Origin: Pseudonocardia thermophila
Lineage (GTDB): Bacteria > Actinomycetota > Actinomycetes > Mycobacteriales > Pseudonocardiaceae
Reading direction: 5' to 3'
Assembly (NCBI RefSeq): GCF_900142365.1
Contig: NZ_FRAP01000014.1
Coordinates: 62,001 to 126,000 of the forward strand
Length of the DNA stretch: 64,000 bases
Shown here: piece by piece, positions 57,596 through 64,000 of the stretch
How positions within the stretch are numbered: the first letter of the stretch is position 1
Layout: each line of letters starts with the position of its first letter
The notes under the pieces: generated by a model
What the model was told of the DNA's origin: nothing
The model's database searches: none
Seen by the model: only the letters and a program-made list of their open reading frames with translations
Position numbers and translations under genes: made by a program

Positions 57596-59245
57596 TCAGT
57601 CGCTGCCCAGGACGACTGTGACGGTGAGCGGGCGGCCGTCGCGGACGAGCTGGACCGGCACGCTCTCGCCGGGTTCGTGCTCCCGCACGGCCACCACCAG
57701 CTCGTCGGCGCCGGCGATCGAGCGCTCGCCGACCTTGACGATGACATCGCCCTCGACGATGCCGGCCGCGGCGGCCGCCCCGCCCTGGGTGACGTTCTGC
57801 ACCTGCGCGCCGTCGGTGGTGCCGTCGCTGACCGACCGGGCGGCCACCCCCAGCTCGGCGTGCTTCACGGTGCCGCCGCGGATCAGCTCCTCGGCGATCT
57901 CGCGGGCGTCGTCGATCGGGATGGCGAAGCCGAGACCGATCGAGCCACCGCTGTCGCCGCTGCCGCGGATCGCGGTGTTGATGCCGACCACCGCGCCCGT
58001 CGAGTCGACCAGCGGGCCACCGGAGTTGCCGGGGTTGATCGCCGCATCCGTCTGGACGGCGTCGATCACGGCGTTGGTGTCGGTGCCCTCTCCGGCCAGC
58101 CGCACCGGCCGGTGCAGCGCGCTGACGATTCCGGTGGTCACGGTGCTGGCGAGACCGAGCGGCGAGCCGATCGCGATCACGGTGTCGCCGACGGCGAGCG
58201 ACTCCGCCGAGCCGATGGTGGCGACGACGGGGTTGGCGACGTCGACCTTCACGACAGCGAGATCGGTCTTCGGGTCGCGCCCGACGATCCGCACCGGCAC
58301 CCGGGTACCGTCGGCGAACACGCCCTCGATCTCCGCGCCCTGCGCGGTCGCAGCCGCGGAGACGACGTGGTTGTTGGTGAGCACGTAGCCGGCGGGGTCG
58401 ATGACGACACCGGACCCGGTGCCGCCGGTGGTGCCGACCCGGGTCTCGATCGAGATCACCGCGGGCACGACGCGCCGGGCGATGTCGGCCACCGAGCCCG
58501 GCGGCCGCTCCTTGCCGGCGTCGACCTGGGTGATCGACGGGTTCCCAGTGGTCAGGCGGCTCGCCCCGTCGGCGGTGAGGCGGCCGACGAGCCCGCCGAC
58601 TGCTCCGATGGCGAGTGCGATGACCGCCAGCATCGCCAGCGCCTTGGGCTGCACCCGGTCGCCGAACAGCACTTCGCGCAGGCTCAGCCGGGCGCCGGGC
58701 GGCCGGGGTGCCTCGGTGGGCTCGGCCGTGGTGCCGGCGGGCGGCGGGCCCAGGGTGACGCCGGCGTCCGGGTCGCGCCACGGATCGGACTCGGCGGCGG
58801 CGTCCCAGAACGGTTCCTCGCCCCGCCCGGCGTCGCCGTGCTGGGCGGGGGGCCGCTGCAGAGACTCCTCGTGGCCGCCGGGGCGGCCGAACGCCGCGGC
58901 GAGCGCCGCAGGCGGGACGGGGGCGCGGGCCACCACCGACTCCTGCGTGGTCCGGTCCTCCGCGAACCCACCGGTGACCCCGGCGGGGCGGCCGAACACG
59001 GCGGCCGCGGCCGGGTCGGCGGGTGGGCGGTCGAGCGGGCGCGGCCCCAGCCGGGGCGGGCCGCCCCCGTTCGTCGAGCCGGTCGCGTCCGGGTGGCCGT
59101 CGGTGATCAGCGCGGGAGTCGGCGCGGGAGTCGGCGCAGTGGCCGGTGCAGTGGCCGGTGCAGCGGAGGTTGCCGTCCGATGCGGGACGGTGACGGCCGC
59201 GGAGTCCTCGTCGGACGGGGCCACCACGGGGTCACGATCGGTCAT
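57596..59245 (-). CDS. htrA: Membrane-anchored HtrA/DegP-type serine protease with PDZ domain
   Basis: A 549-aa envelope protease. It has an about 200-residue cytosolic Pro/Ala-rich N-terminus, one transmembrane helix (residues about 202-222) and a trypsin-like domain. The catalytic triad is His293 (LTNNHVVS), Asp328 (PKTDLAVVKVD) and Ser408 (INPGNSGGPLVD), followed by a C-terminal PDZ domain (about 450-545). It degrades or chaperones misfolded extracytoplasmic proteins. The gene lies downstream of sigE and its anti-sigma factor and is expected to be in the SigE regulon, as in M. tuberculosis. Confidence 0.94.
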   Translation of the reverse strand: MTDRDPVVAPSDEDSAAVTVPHRTATSAAPATAPATAPTPAPTPALITDGHPDATGSTNGGGPPRLGPRPLDRPPADPAAAAVFGRPAGVTGGFAEDRTTQESVVARAPVPPAALAAAFGRPGGHEESLQRPPAQHGDAGRGEEPFWDAAAESDPWRDPDAGVTLGPPPAGTTAEPTEAPRPPGARLSLREVLFGDRVQPKALAMLAVIALAIGAVGGLVGRLTADGASRLTTGNPSITQVDAGKERPPGSVADIARRVVPAVISIETRVGTTGGTGSGVVIDPAGYVLTNNHVVSAAATAQGAEIEGVFADGTRVPVRIVGRDPKTDLAVVKVDVANPVVATIGSAESLAVGDTVIAIGSPLGLASTVTTGIVSALHRPVRLAGEGTDTNAVIDAVQTDAAINPGNSGGPLVDSTGAVVGINTAIRGSGDSGGSIGLGFAIPIDDAREIAEELIRGGTVKHAELGVAARSVSDGTTDGAQVQNVTQGGAAAAAGIVEGDVIVKVGERSIAGADELVVAVREHEPGESVPVQLVRDGRPLTVTVVLGSD

Positions 59246-59333
59246 CGCGGCGGAACGCTCCTGAGGTCACGAACGGGCTCTGCGTCCCAGGGTGCCGCAC
59301 CGGTGGTGAAGTCCGCGTGTCGCGGGGCGGCGT

Positions 59334-60026
59334 TCAGTGGCCCAGCAGCCAGGAGCGGACGCCGTGGTCGTCGAGCACGACCGGGTCGAGGACCAGGTCG
59401 CTTGCCGGAGCACCGACGGGGTTGCCGGCCGAGTTGTTCGCGGGGTTGTTCGGGGCGGACAGCCGCAGCCCGGCCTCCGTGGGCGCGTTCGCGCCGCCCA
59501 GCACGGGGCCGTTGAACACGCCGCGCTCAGGCGCGGCGGGATCCGGCCCGGGCGCGGCTGCGGAGACGCCGAAGGCGAGCGCACCGAGCGCGAGCCCGGA
59601 CACGGCGGCGGCGCCGAGCAGCACCCGGCGGTGCGCTCCGCCCTCCCGGTGGTCCCGGGACAGCGGGTGCTGGTTGCGGCCCGGCACGCACTCGGGGCGC
59701 AGGACGTCGACCAACTGGCCGTCCGGGGCGACCGCGAGCCCGGCGGGCGGAGGCGGCAGCTCGGCCCGCTCGGGGATCGAGCGGAGCGCGGACAGCAGCG
59801 AGGACGGCAGGCAGGGGGTCTCGGCGGTGCGCAGCGCGATGCGGGCGCGGCCGTGCTCGGATACCTGCGCGGCGCACTCCTGGCAGGTGGCGAGGTGCTG
59901 GTCGGCCCGGCTGCGCGGGCCGGGGGCGAGCTCGTCGTCGACGTAGGCCGCGACCGCCTCGGTGGACAGGTGGTCGGACCCCCAGTCCGGCAAGGCCACG
60001 GAGAACCGGCGACGCGGACTCGTCAC
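59334..60026 (-). CDS. rseA: Zinc-binding anti-sigma factor (RseA-like)
   Basis: A 230-aa ZAS-type anti-sigma factor. The zinc motif is His19 (SDHLSTE) with His44-x3-Cys48-x2-Cys51 (QHLATCQECA), within the first 60 residues that bind sigma. A single transmembrane helix lies at about residues 133-155 (RVLLGAAAVSGLALGALAFG). A short extracytoplasmic Asn/Pro-rich region follows. Located 73 bp downstream of sigE. By analogy with mycobacterial RseA it holds SigE inactive until stress-triggered release or degradation. The extracytoplasmic end could be sensed by a site-1 protease. Confidence 0.88.
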   Translation of the reverse strand: MTSPRRRFSVALPDWGSDHLSTEAVAAYVDDELAPGPRSRADQHLATCQECAAQVSEHGRARIALRTAETPCLPSSLLSALRSIPERAELPPPPAGLAVAPDGQLVDVLRPECVPGRNQHPLSRDHREGGAHRRVLLGAAAVSGLALGALAFGVSAAAPGPDPAAPERGVFNGPVLGGANAPTEAGLRLSAPNNPANNSAGNPVGAPASDLVLDPVVLDDHGVRSWLLGH

Positions 60027-60099
60027 GACGTCTCCTCACGGACGCTCGTGCCCGTACCGCGGGCTCGTGCTGTGTCCGACTGTGACCTCGCGCGGTCGG

Positions 60100-60687
60100 T
60101 CACGCCTGAACCTCCTCCAGCACCTGCTTCTCGGCCACCTCGCCGCGCAGCGCGCGCTGGCGCTCCAGCGCGTTGCGCAGTGCAGCCCGGCCACGGTGGA
60201 TCCTGCTCCTCACCGTACCCAGCTTCACCCCGAGTGTGGCACCGATCTCCTCGTACGACAGGCCCTCCACGTCGCAGAGCACGACCGCCGCACGGAACTC
60301 GGGCGGGAGCTCGTCGAGCGCAGCCTGGAGATCGGGATCGAGATGGGTGTCGGAGAAGACCTGCTCCGGCTCGGGGCCGGCGCCCGCGATGCGGTCGGAG
60401 TCCTCGGGCAGCGCCTCCATGCGGATGCGCGCCCGGCGCCGGACCATGTCCAGGAACAGGTTCGTCGTGATGCGGTGCAGCCAGCCCTCGAAGGTCCCCG
60501 GCTTGTAGGAGGCGAGCGACCGGAACACGCGCACGAAGGTCTCCTGAGTCAGGTCCTCCGCGTCGTGCGGGTTCCCCGTCAGGCGGTACGCCAGCCGGTA
60601 GACCCGGTCGGCGTGATCGCGCACGATGTCGTCCCAGCTCGGCGGGGTCCAGTCCGCGCCTTCACCGGGGAGCACCGTGGTGGTCAT
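60100..60687 (-). CDS. sigE: ECF RNA polymerase sigma factor SigE
   Basis: A 195-aa ECF sigma factor. Region 2 is [20 protein letters not shown] and [20 protein letters not shown]; region 4 is [20 protein letters not shown] and [23 protein letters not shown] at 60687 is used (AGGAGG 12 nt upstream, slightly far). The open frame continues to 60915, and mycobacterial sigE has several alternative starts, so a longer form is possible. Followed by its anti-sigma factor, htrA and tatB; together they form an envelope-stress module. Confidence 0.93.
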   Translation of the reverse strand: MTTTVLPGEGADWTPPSWDDIVRDHADRVYRLAYRLTGNPHDAEDLTQETFVRVFRSLASYKPGTFEGWLHRITTNLFLDMVRRRARIRMEALPEDSDRIAGAGPEPEQVFSDTHLDPDLQAALDELPPEFRAAVVLCDVEGLSYEEIGATLGVKLGTVRSRIHRGRAALRNALERQRALRGEVAEKQVLEEVQA

Positions 60688-60829
60688 CCTCGAATCAGTC
60701 CTCCTGCGCGGCGGGTCGTGCCACTGGCTAACGACGGCGGGATCCCCCGTGTTCCCGCCCGTCCGACGGCCGACGACCCCGACCGACACCCCAGAGGGTG
60801 CCCTATCGGGGTGAACCGCGGGTGAGAGT

Positions 60830-60840
60830 GTTCTGAGAAC
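60830..60840. promoter_or_regulatory. 11-bp palindrome in the sigE/O-methyltransferase promoter region
   Basis: GTTCTGAGAAC is a perfect palindrome in the 258-bp divergent gap between sigE (start 60687) and the methyltransferase (start 60946). It is an AT-richer patch in otherwise GC-rich DNA. It could be a regulator site for sigE; which regulator is unknown, and short palindromes can arise by chance. Confidence 0.3.
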
Positions 60841-60945
60841 AACCTGTGAAACCGCACTCAGATCGGTTGCCCGGCGGGACCCGTCTGCACCGGTCCTGAT
60901 CAGCTTCCTGATCACCTTCGACGATCACCGCAGTAACCTTCGCGC

Positions 60946-61569
60946 ATGACAGACCGCTGGGTGGACCTCCGCGCCGACGTGGACCGGTTCGTCCCCGAGG
61001 ACGACGTGCTCGCGGACGCCCGCGAGCAGGCCGCCCGCTGCGGGTGCCGGCCCGTCGCCCCGGCCGTGGGCGCCGCGCTGCGGTTCCTGGCCGCGGCGAT
61101 CTCCGCGCGGGCGGTCGTCGAGATCGGCACGGGCACCGGGGTCAGCGGGTTGTGGCTGCTGCGCGGCATGGTCGCCGACGGCACCCTGACCTCGATCGAC
61201 ATCGATCCCGAGCGCCAGCGCGCCGCCCGGGCCGCGTTCGTCGCCGCCGGCAACGGCCCGTCGCGGCTGCGGCTCATCAACGGGATGGGCCTGGAGGTCC
61301 TGCCCCGGCTCACCGACGGCGGGTACGACCTCGTGTTCGTCGACGCCGCCCCGGCCGACCATCCCCGCTACCTCGACGAGTCGCTGCGGCTGCTGCGCGG
61401 CGGCGGCATCGTCGCGATCAACGGGGTGACCCCCGACGGGGGCAACGCAGCAGGTCAGAGCATCGAGGCGGCACAGGAGGTGGCGCGGCGGATGCTCGAG
61501 GACGACCGCCTCACGCCCGTTCTCCTTCCGCTGGGTGACGGTTTGCTCACCGCGGTGAAGAGGGTCTGA
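60946..61569 (+). CDS. O-methyltransferase (Rv1220c-like, family 3)
   Basis: A 207-aa SAM-dependent O-methyltransferase of the catechol/caffeoyl-CoA group. Motif I is VVEIGTGTGVSGLWLLRG, motif II TSIDIDPERQRAAR, and the metal Asp is in YDLVFVDAAPADH. Divergent from sigE, as Rv1220c is in M. tuberculosis. The physiological substrate is unknown. Confidence 0.9.
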   Translation: MTDRWVDLRADVDRFVPEDDVLADAREQAARCGCRPVAPAVGAALRFLAAAISARAVVEIGTGTGVSGLWLLRGMVADGTLTSIDIDPERQRAARAAFVAAGNGPSRLRLINGMGLEVLPRLTDGGYDLVFVDAAPADHPRYLDESLRLLRGGGIVAINGVTPDGGNAAGQSIEAAQEVARRMLEDDRLTPVLLPLGDGLLTAVKRV

Positions 61570-61644
61570 CACGCTTGTAATACGGTCTCGCCCGCACGCC
61601 GGTGTCCCCGAAGCCGGCGGCCTTGAGGAAGGACGAGGACCACA

Positions 61645-62091
61645 GTGACGCAGACCCTGAACGACATCCTGCTGAACCCGGCCAAGCGTGCAGATGTGGT
61701 TGCCGACCTGAACGAACTGGTCGGCCAGGAGGTCTCCGAGAAGAGCGGCGTCTCCGGGGCGGCCGTGAAGCTCGGCTACAGCACCGTCACCAAGCTCAAG
61801 CCCGGCATCGTCCCCGCCGCTGTGGACAAGATGCTCCCCGACTTCGCCGACGCCCTGGAGCCGTTCTACAAGGAGTTCCAGGCCCAGGGTGGCGACTTCG
61901 GCGCGTTCCTCGCCTCGCGGGGTGAGGCCGCGGCCGAGGCGCTGCTGTCGGTGACCGACGCGCGGGCGGCGAAGACCAGCTCGGACGCGATCAAGAAGGC
62001 GTACGAGAAGCTGCGCCCGAACGCGCGCAAGAACGTCGAGGAGGCTCTGCCCCGCCTCGGCGCGGTGATCCAGAAGTACGCCCAGGGCTGA
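61645..62091 (+). CDS. Conserved helical protein (DUF6918-like)
   Basis: A 148-aa, mostly alpha-helical protein starting TQTLNDILLNPAKRADVVAD, rich in Ala/Lys/Glu with few cysteines or metal ligands. It matches my recollection of an uncharacterised actinobacterial family (DUF6918). GTG at 61645 has GAGGAAGGACGAGGA upstream. Function unknown. It ends at a strong hairpin shared with the convergent glgC. Confidence 0.8.
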   Translation: MTQTLNDILLNPAKRADVVADLNELVGQEVSEKSGVSGAAVKLGYSTVTKLKPGIVPAAVDKMLPDFADALEPFYKEFQAQGGDFGAFLASRGEAAAEALLSVTDARAAKTSSDAIKKAYEKLRPNARKNVEEALPRLGAVIQKYAQG

Positions 62092-62133
62092 GCGTCACAC
62101 CGGGTCGGGCCTGATCCCCCGGCCGGAATCGCG

Positions 62134-62181
62134 ACGAACGGCACTTTCGTCAGCAACGGTGCTGACGAAAGTGCCGTTCGT
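62134..62181. repeat. Palindromic element copy 2 / bidirectional terminator
   Basis: Positions 62134-62155 pair perfectly with 62160-62181 (22-bp stem, 4-nt loop). The arm shares GCGACGAACGGCACTTTCGT and its complement with the palindrome at 18533-18585, but the hairpin tip differs (CAGCA instead of CCACTC). It lies between the convergent DUF6918-like and glgC genes, so it is well placed to terminate both. Confidence 0.8.
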
Positions 62182-62199
62182 AGCTTTCGGGTGCAGGGT

Positions 62200-63450
62200 T
62201 CACAGGGCCGTGGTGCCCTTCCCGAGCACCACCACCCCACCCTGGCTGACGGTGTAGCGGGCCCGGTCGGTAGCGAGGTCGACCCCGACCAGCGCGCCGT
62301 CGGGCACCACCACGTTCTTGTCGAGGATCGCGCCGCGCACGACCGCGCCGCGCCCGATCCGGGTGCCCGGCATCACGACCGAGTCGGAGACCTCGGCCCC
62401 GGCCTCGATGCGGACGTTCGGGCTGATCACCGAGCGGCGCACGATCGCGCCCGAGATGATCGTGCCGGCCCCGACGATCGAGTCCTGCGCGATCCCGCCC
62501 TCCACGAACTTCGCGGGCGGGAACGGCGGCACCGCCGTGGAGATCGGCCAGCGGTCGTTGTAGAGGTTGAAGATCGGGTGCACCGACACCAGGTCGGTGT
62601 GCGCCTCGTAGTAGGCGTCGAGCGTCCCGACGTCGCGCCAGTAGCCCGCGTCGCGGTCGGTGGCGCCGGGCACGACGTTGTCGGCGAAGTCGTAGACCGC
62701 CGCCTCCCCCTGGGTCACGAGCCGGGGGATGATGTCGCCGCCCATGTCGTGGTCGGAGTCGCCGTCCTCGGCGTCCGCACGCAGCGCCTCGATGAGCACG
62801 TCGGTGGAGAACACGTAGTTGCCCATCGACGCGAAGGTGACGTCCGGGTCGTCCGGCACCGACGGTGGATCGGACGGTTTCTCCAGGAACTCGGTGATCT
62901 TGCCGGAGGAGTCGGCCGCGATGCAGCCGAACGCCTTCGCCTCCGCCCGCGGCACCCGGATGCCGGCGACCGTGACCCCGGCGCCGCTCTCGATGTGCTG
63001 GGCGATCATCTGCGACGGGTCCATGCGGTAGACGTGGTCGGCGCCGAACACCGCGATGTAGTCGGGCCGCTCGTCGTAGACCAGGTTCAGGCTCTGGTAG
63101 ATCGCGTCCGCGCTGCCGGTGTACCAGCGGCGGCCGAGCCGTTGCTGCGCCGGCACGCTGGTGATGTACTGGTTGAGGATGCTCGACAGCCGCCACGTCG
63201 TGGAGATGTGCCGGTCGAGCGAGTGCGACTTGTACTGGGTCAGCACGCAGATGCGGTGCAGACCGCCGTTGACCAGGTTGGACAGGACGAAGTCGATCAG
63301 TCGGTAGTTGCCGCCGAACGGGACGGCGGGCTTGGCGCGGTCGGTGGTGAGCGGCCACAGGCGCTTGCCCTCGCCGCCGGCGAGGACGATGCCGAGCACG
63401 TTCGGGGAGTACCCGCGCAGGAGCCCACCGGGCACACGAACACCTGTCAT
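62200..63450 (-). CDS. glgC: Glucose-1-phosphate adenylyltransferase GlgC
   Basis: A 416-aa ADP-glucose pyrophosphorylase. The nucleotide-binding motif is [20 protein letters not shown], with [17 protein letters not shown] following and [15 protein letters not shown] in the substrate region. A C-terminal left-handed beta-helix starts near [20 protein letters not shown]. It makes ADP-glucose for glycogen and, in actinobacteria, for maltose-1-phosphate via GlgM. ATG at 63450 is used; another at 63459 is possible. It is divergent from the glgM/glgA gene. Confidence 0.95.
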   Translation of the reverse strand: MTGVRVPGGLLRGYSPNVLGIVLAGGEGKRLWPLTTDRAKPAVPFGGNYRLIDFVLSNLVNGGLHRICVLTQYKSHSLDRHISTTWRLSSILNQYITSVPAQQRLGRRWYTGSADAIYQSLNLVYDERPDYIAVFGADHVYRMDPSQMIAQHIESGAGVTVAGIRVPRAEAKAFGCIAADSSGKITEFLEKPSDPPSVPDDPDVTFASMGNYVFSTDVLIEALRADAEDGDSDHDMGGDIIPRLVTQGEAAVYDFADNVVPGATDRDAGYWRDVGTLDAYYEAHTDLVSVHPIFNLYNDRWPISTAVPPFPPAKFVEGGIAQDSIVGAGTIISGAIVRRSVISPNVRIEAGAEVSDSVVMPGTRIGRGAVVRGAILDKNVVVPDGALVGVDLATDRARYTVSQGGVVVLGKGTTAL

Positions 63451-63642
63451 CGTGACCACCCCGCGAAGGCGGCAGCTGCGTCTCCGGGCCCCGTCGTCGT
63501 CACGAAGGGGACCCTAGTGCGAGCAGTGGCCGGGTGGCCACCGACTGCGACGGCGAAAACAGCGAGCGGCAGGCCGCACCCGGTCGCAGCGTCCGCTGCG
63601 CCCCCGTCCGCGTCGCCCGCCCGGGGGACTAGCGTGCTCGCC

Positions 63643-64000
63643 GTGCGCATCGGTCTGCTCACCCGCGAGTTCCCCCCGGACGTCTACGGCGGAGCCGGGG
63701 TCCACGTCGAGCACCTCGCGCCCGCGCTGCGCGAGTTCGTCGACGTCGCCGTCCACTGCTTCGGAGAGCCCCGCGAGGGCGCCACCGCCCACGCCGTGCC
63801 CGAGGCGCTCGCTTCCGCCAACCCCGCCCTGCAGACCCTCGGCGTCGACCTGTCGATGGTGGCCGCGCTCGGCGACGTCGACCTCGCCCATTCGCACACC
63901 TGGTACGCCAACCTGGCCGGGCACCTCGCCAAGATCCTGCACGGCATCCCGCACGTGGTCACCGCGCACTCGCTGGAGCCGCGGCGGCCGTGGAAGGCCG
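63643..64000 (+). CDS. glgM: Glycogen synthase / GlgM-type glycosyltransferase (5' part)
   Basis: The GTG at 63643 begins MRIGLLTREFPPDVYGGAG, then VHVEHLAPALREFVDVAVHC; the frame stays open to the window end (119 codons). This is the N-terminus of actinobacterial GT4 GlgA/GlgM proteins (TIGR02149), which use ADP-glucose to make alpha-1,4-glucan or maltose-1-phosphate. The conserved acceptor region AHSHTWYANLAGHLAK and VTAHSLEPRRPWK are present. Divergent from glgC with a 192-bp gap, the arrangement seen at Rv1212c/Rv1213. A GTG at 63634 is an alternative start. Confidence 0.92.
   Translation, partial: MRIGLLTREFPPDVYGGAGVHVEHLAPALREFVDVAVHCFGEPREGATAHAVPEALASANPALQTLGVDLSMVAALGDVDLAHSHTWYANLAGHLAKILHGIPHVVTAHSLEPRRPWKA

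Overview
The window is about 72-75% GC by eye, has very short intergenic gaps, frequent GTG/TTG starts and many 1-4 bp stop/start overlaps. Its gene content (MoeZ, DUF3107, MiaE-like, RhlE-type helicase, SigE/RseA/HtrA/TatB, GlgC/GlgM, NnaR, NirBD) points to a chromosome of a mycelial or related actinobacterium. Pseudonocardiaceae (for example Pseudonocardia) is my best guess; it rests on gene families and layout, not on a search.

Layout. 1-880: the end of an unknown gene, then the remnants of a divergent TetR/SDR pair. 923-7748: histidine utilisation operon hutH-hutU-M20 amidohydrolase-hutF-hutI, followed by a convergent XRE regulator. 8674-18370: nitrate/nitrite assimilation on the minus strand (sirohydrochlorin chelatase, NnaR, NirD, NirB, a second FAD/[2Fe-2S] reductase, NasA, NarK), with two candidate GlnR boxes. 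18500-19900: a TIGR02569-type gene and repeats. 19895-33764: moeZ, two alpha/beta hydrolases, a secreted protein coupled to a catalytically degenerate P1B-type ATPase, a TetR, an AurF-like diiron oxygenase with its own TetR and twin operators, then DUF3107, MiaE-like, DEAD-box helicase, a beta-propeller-like membrane protein and an MpaB-like oxygenase. The order from moeZ through the helicase and the following membrane protein resembles the Rv3206c-Rv3212 region of Mycobacterium tuberculosis, interrupted by an accessory block.

33778-49894 is a mixed housekeeping block: a RecB-like nuclease, a PHP phosphoesterase, membrane proteins, CorA, three genes resembling the ethylmalonyl-CoA pathway (MaoC hydratase, acyl-CoA dehydrogenase, malyl-CoA lyase), a soluble MgtE-like CBS protein, DUF1003, MarR, Mrp and a DUF480-methyltransferase fusion. 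49944-56482 is a self-contained, uncharacterised catabolic regulon: class III aminotransferase, FCD-type GntR, two Asp/Glu-racemase/maleate-isomerase-like proteins, DUF3830, a D-2-hydroxyacid dehydrogenase and an amidase. Two near-identical GntR palindromes punctuate it. 56495-64000 is a conserved envelope-stress and glycogen block: TMEM175-like channel, tatB, htrA, anti-sigma factor, sigE, O-methyltransferase, DUF6918-like protein, glgC and the start of glgM/glgA.

The most unusual items are: (i) the secreted protein/pseudo-P-type ATPase pair, in which the phosphorylated Asp is Pro and the actuator domain is absent; (ii) the GntR regulon, which contains one racemase-like protein that has lost its second catalytic Cys; (iii) two families of dispersed repeats, one a long perfect palindrome found twice and one a 138-bp unit found three times; (iv) the AurF/TetR divergon with twin 21-bp operators. 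No tRNA, rRNA, IS element or CRISPR array was recognised.
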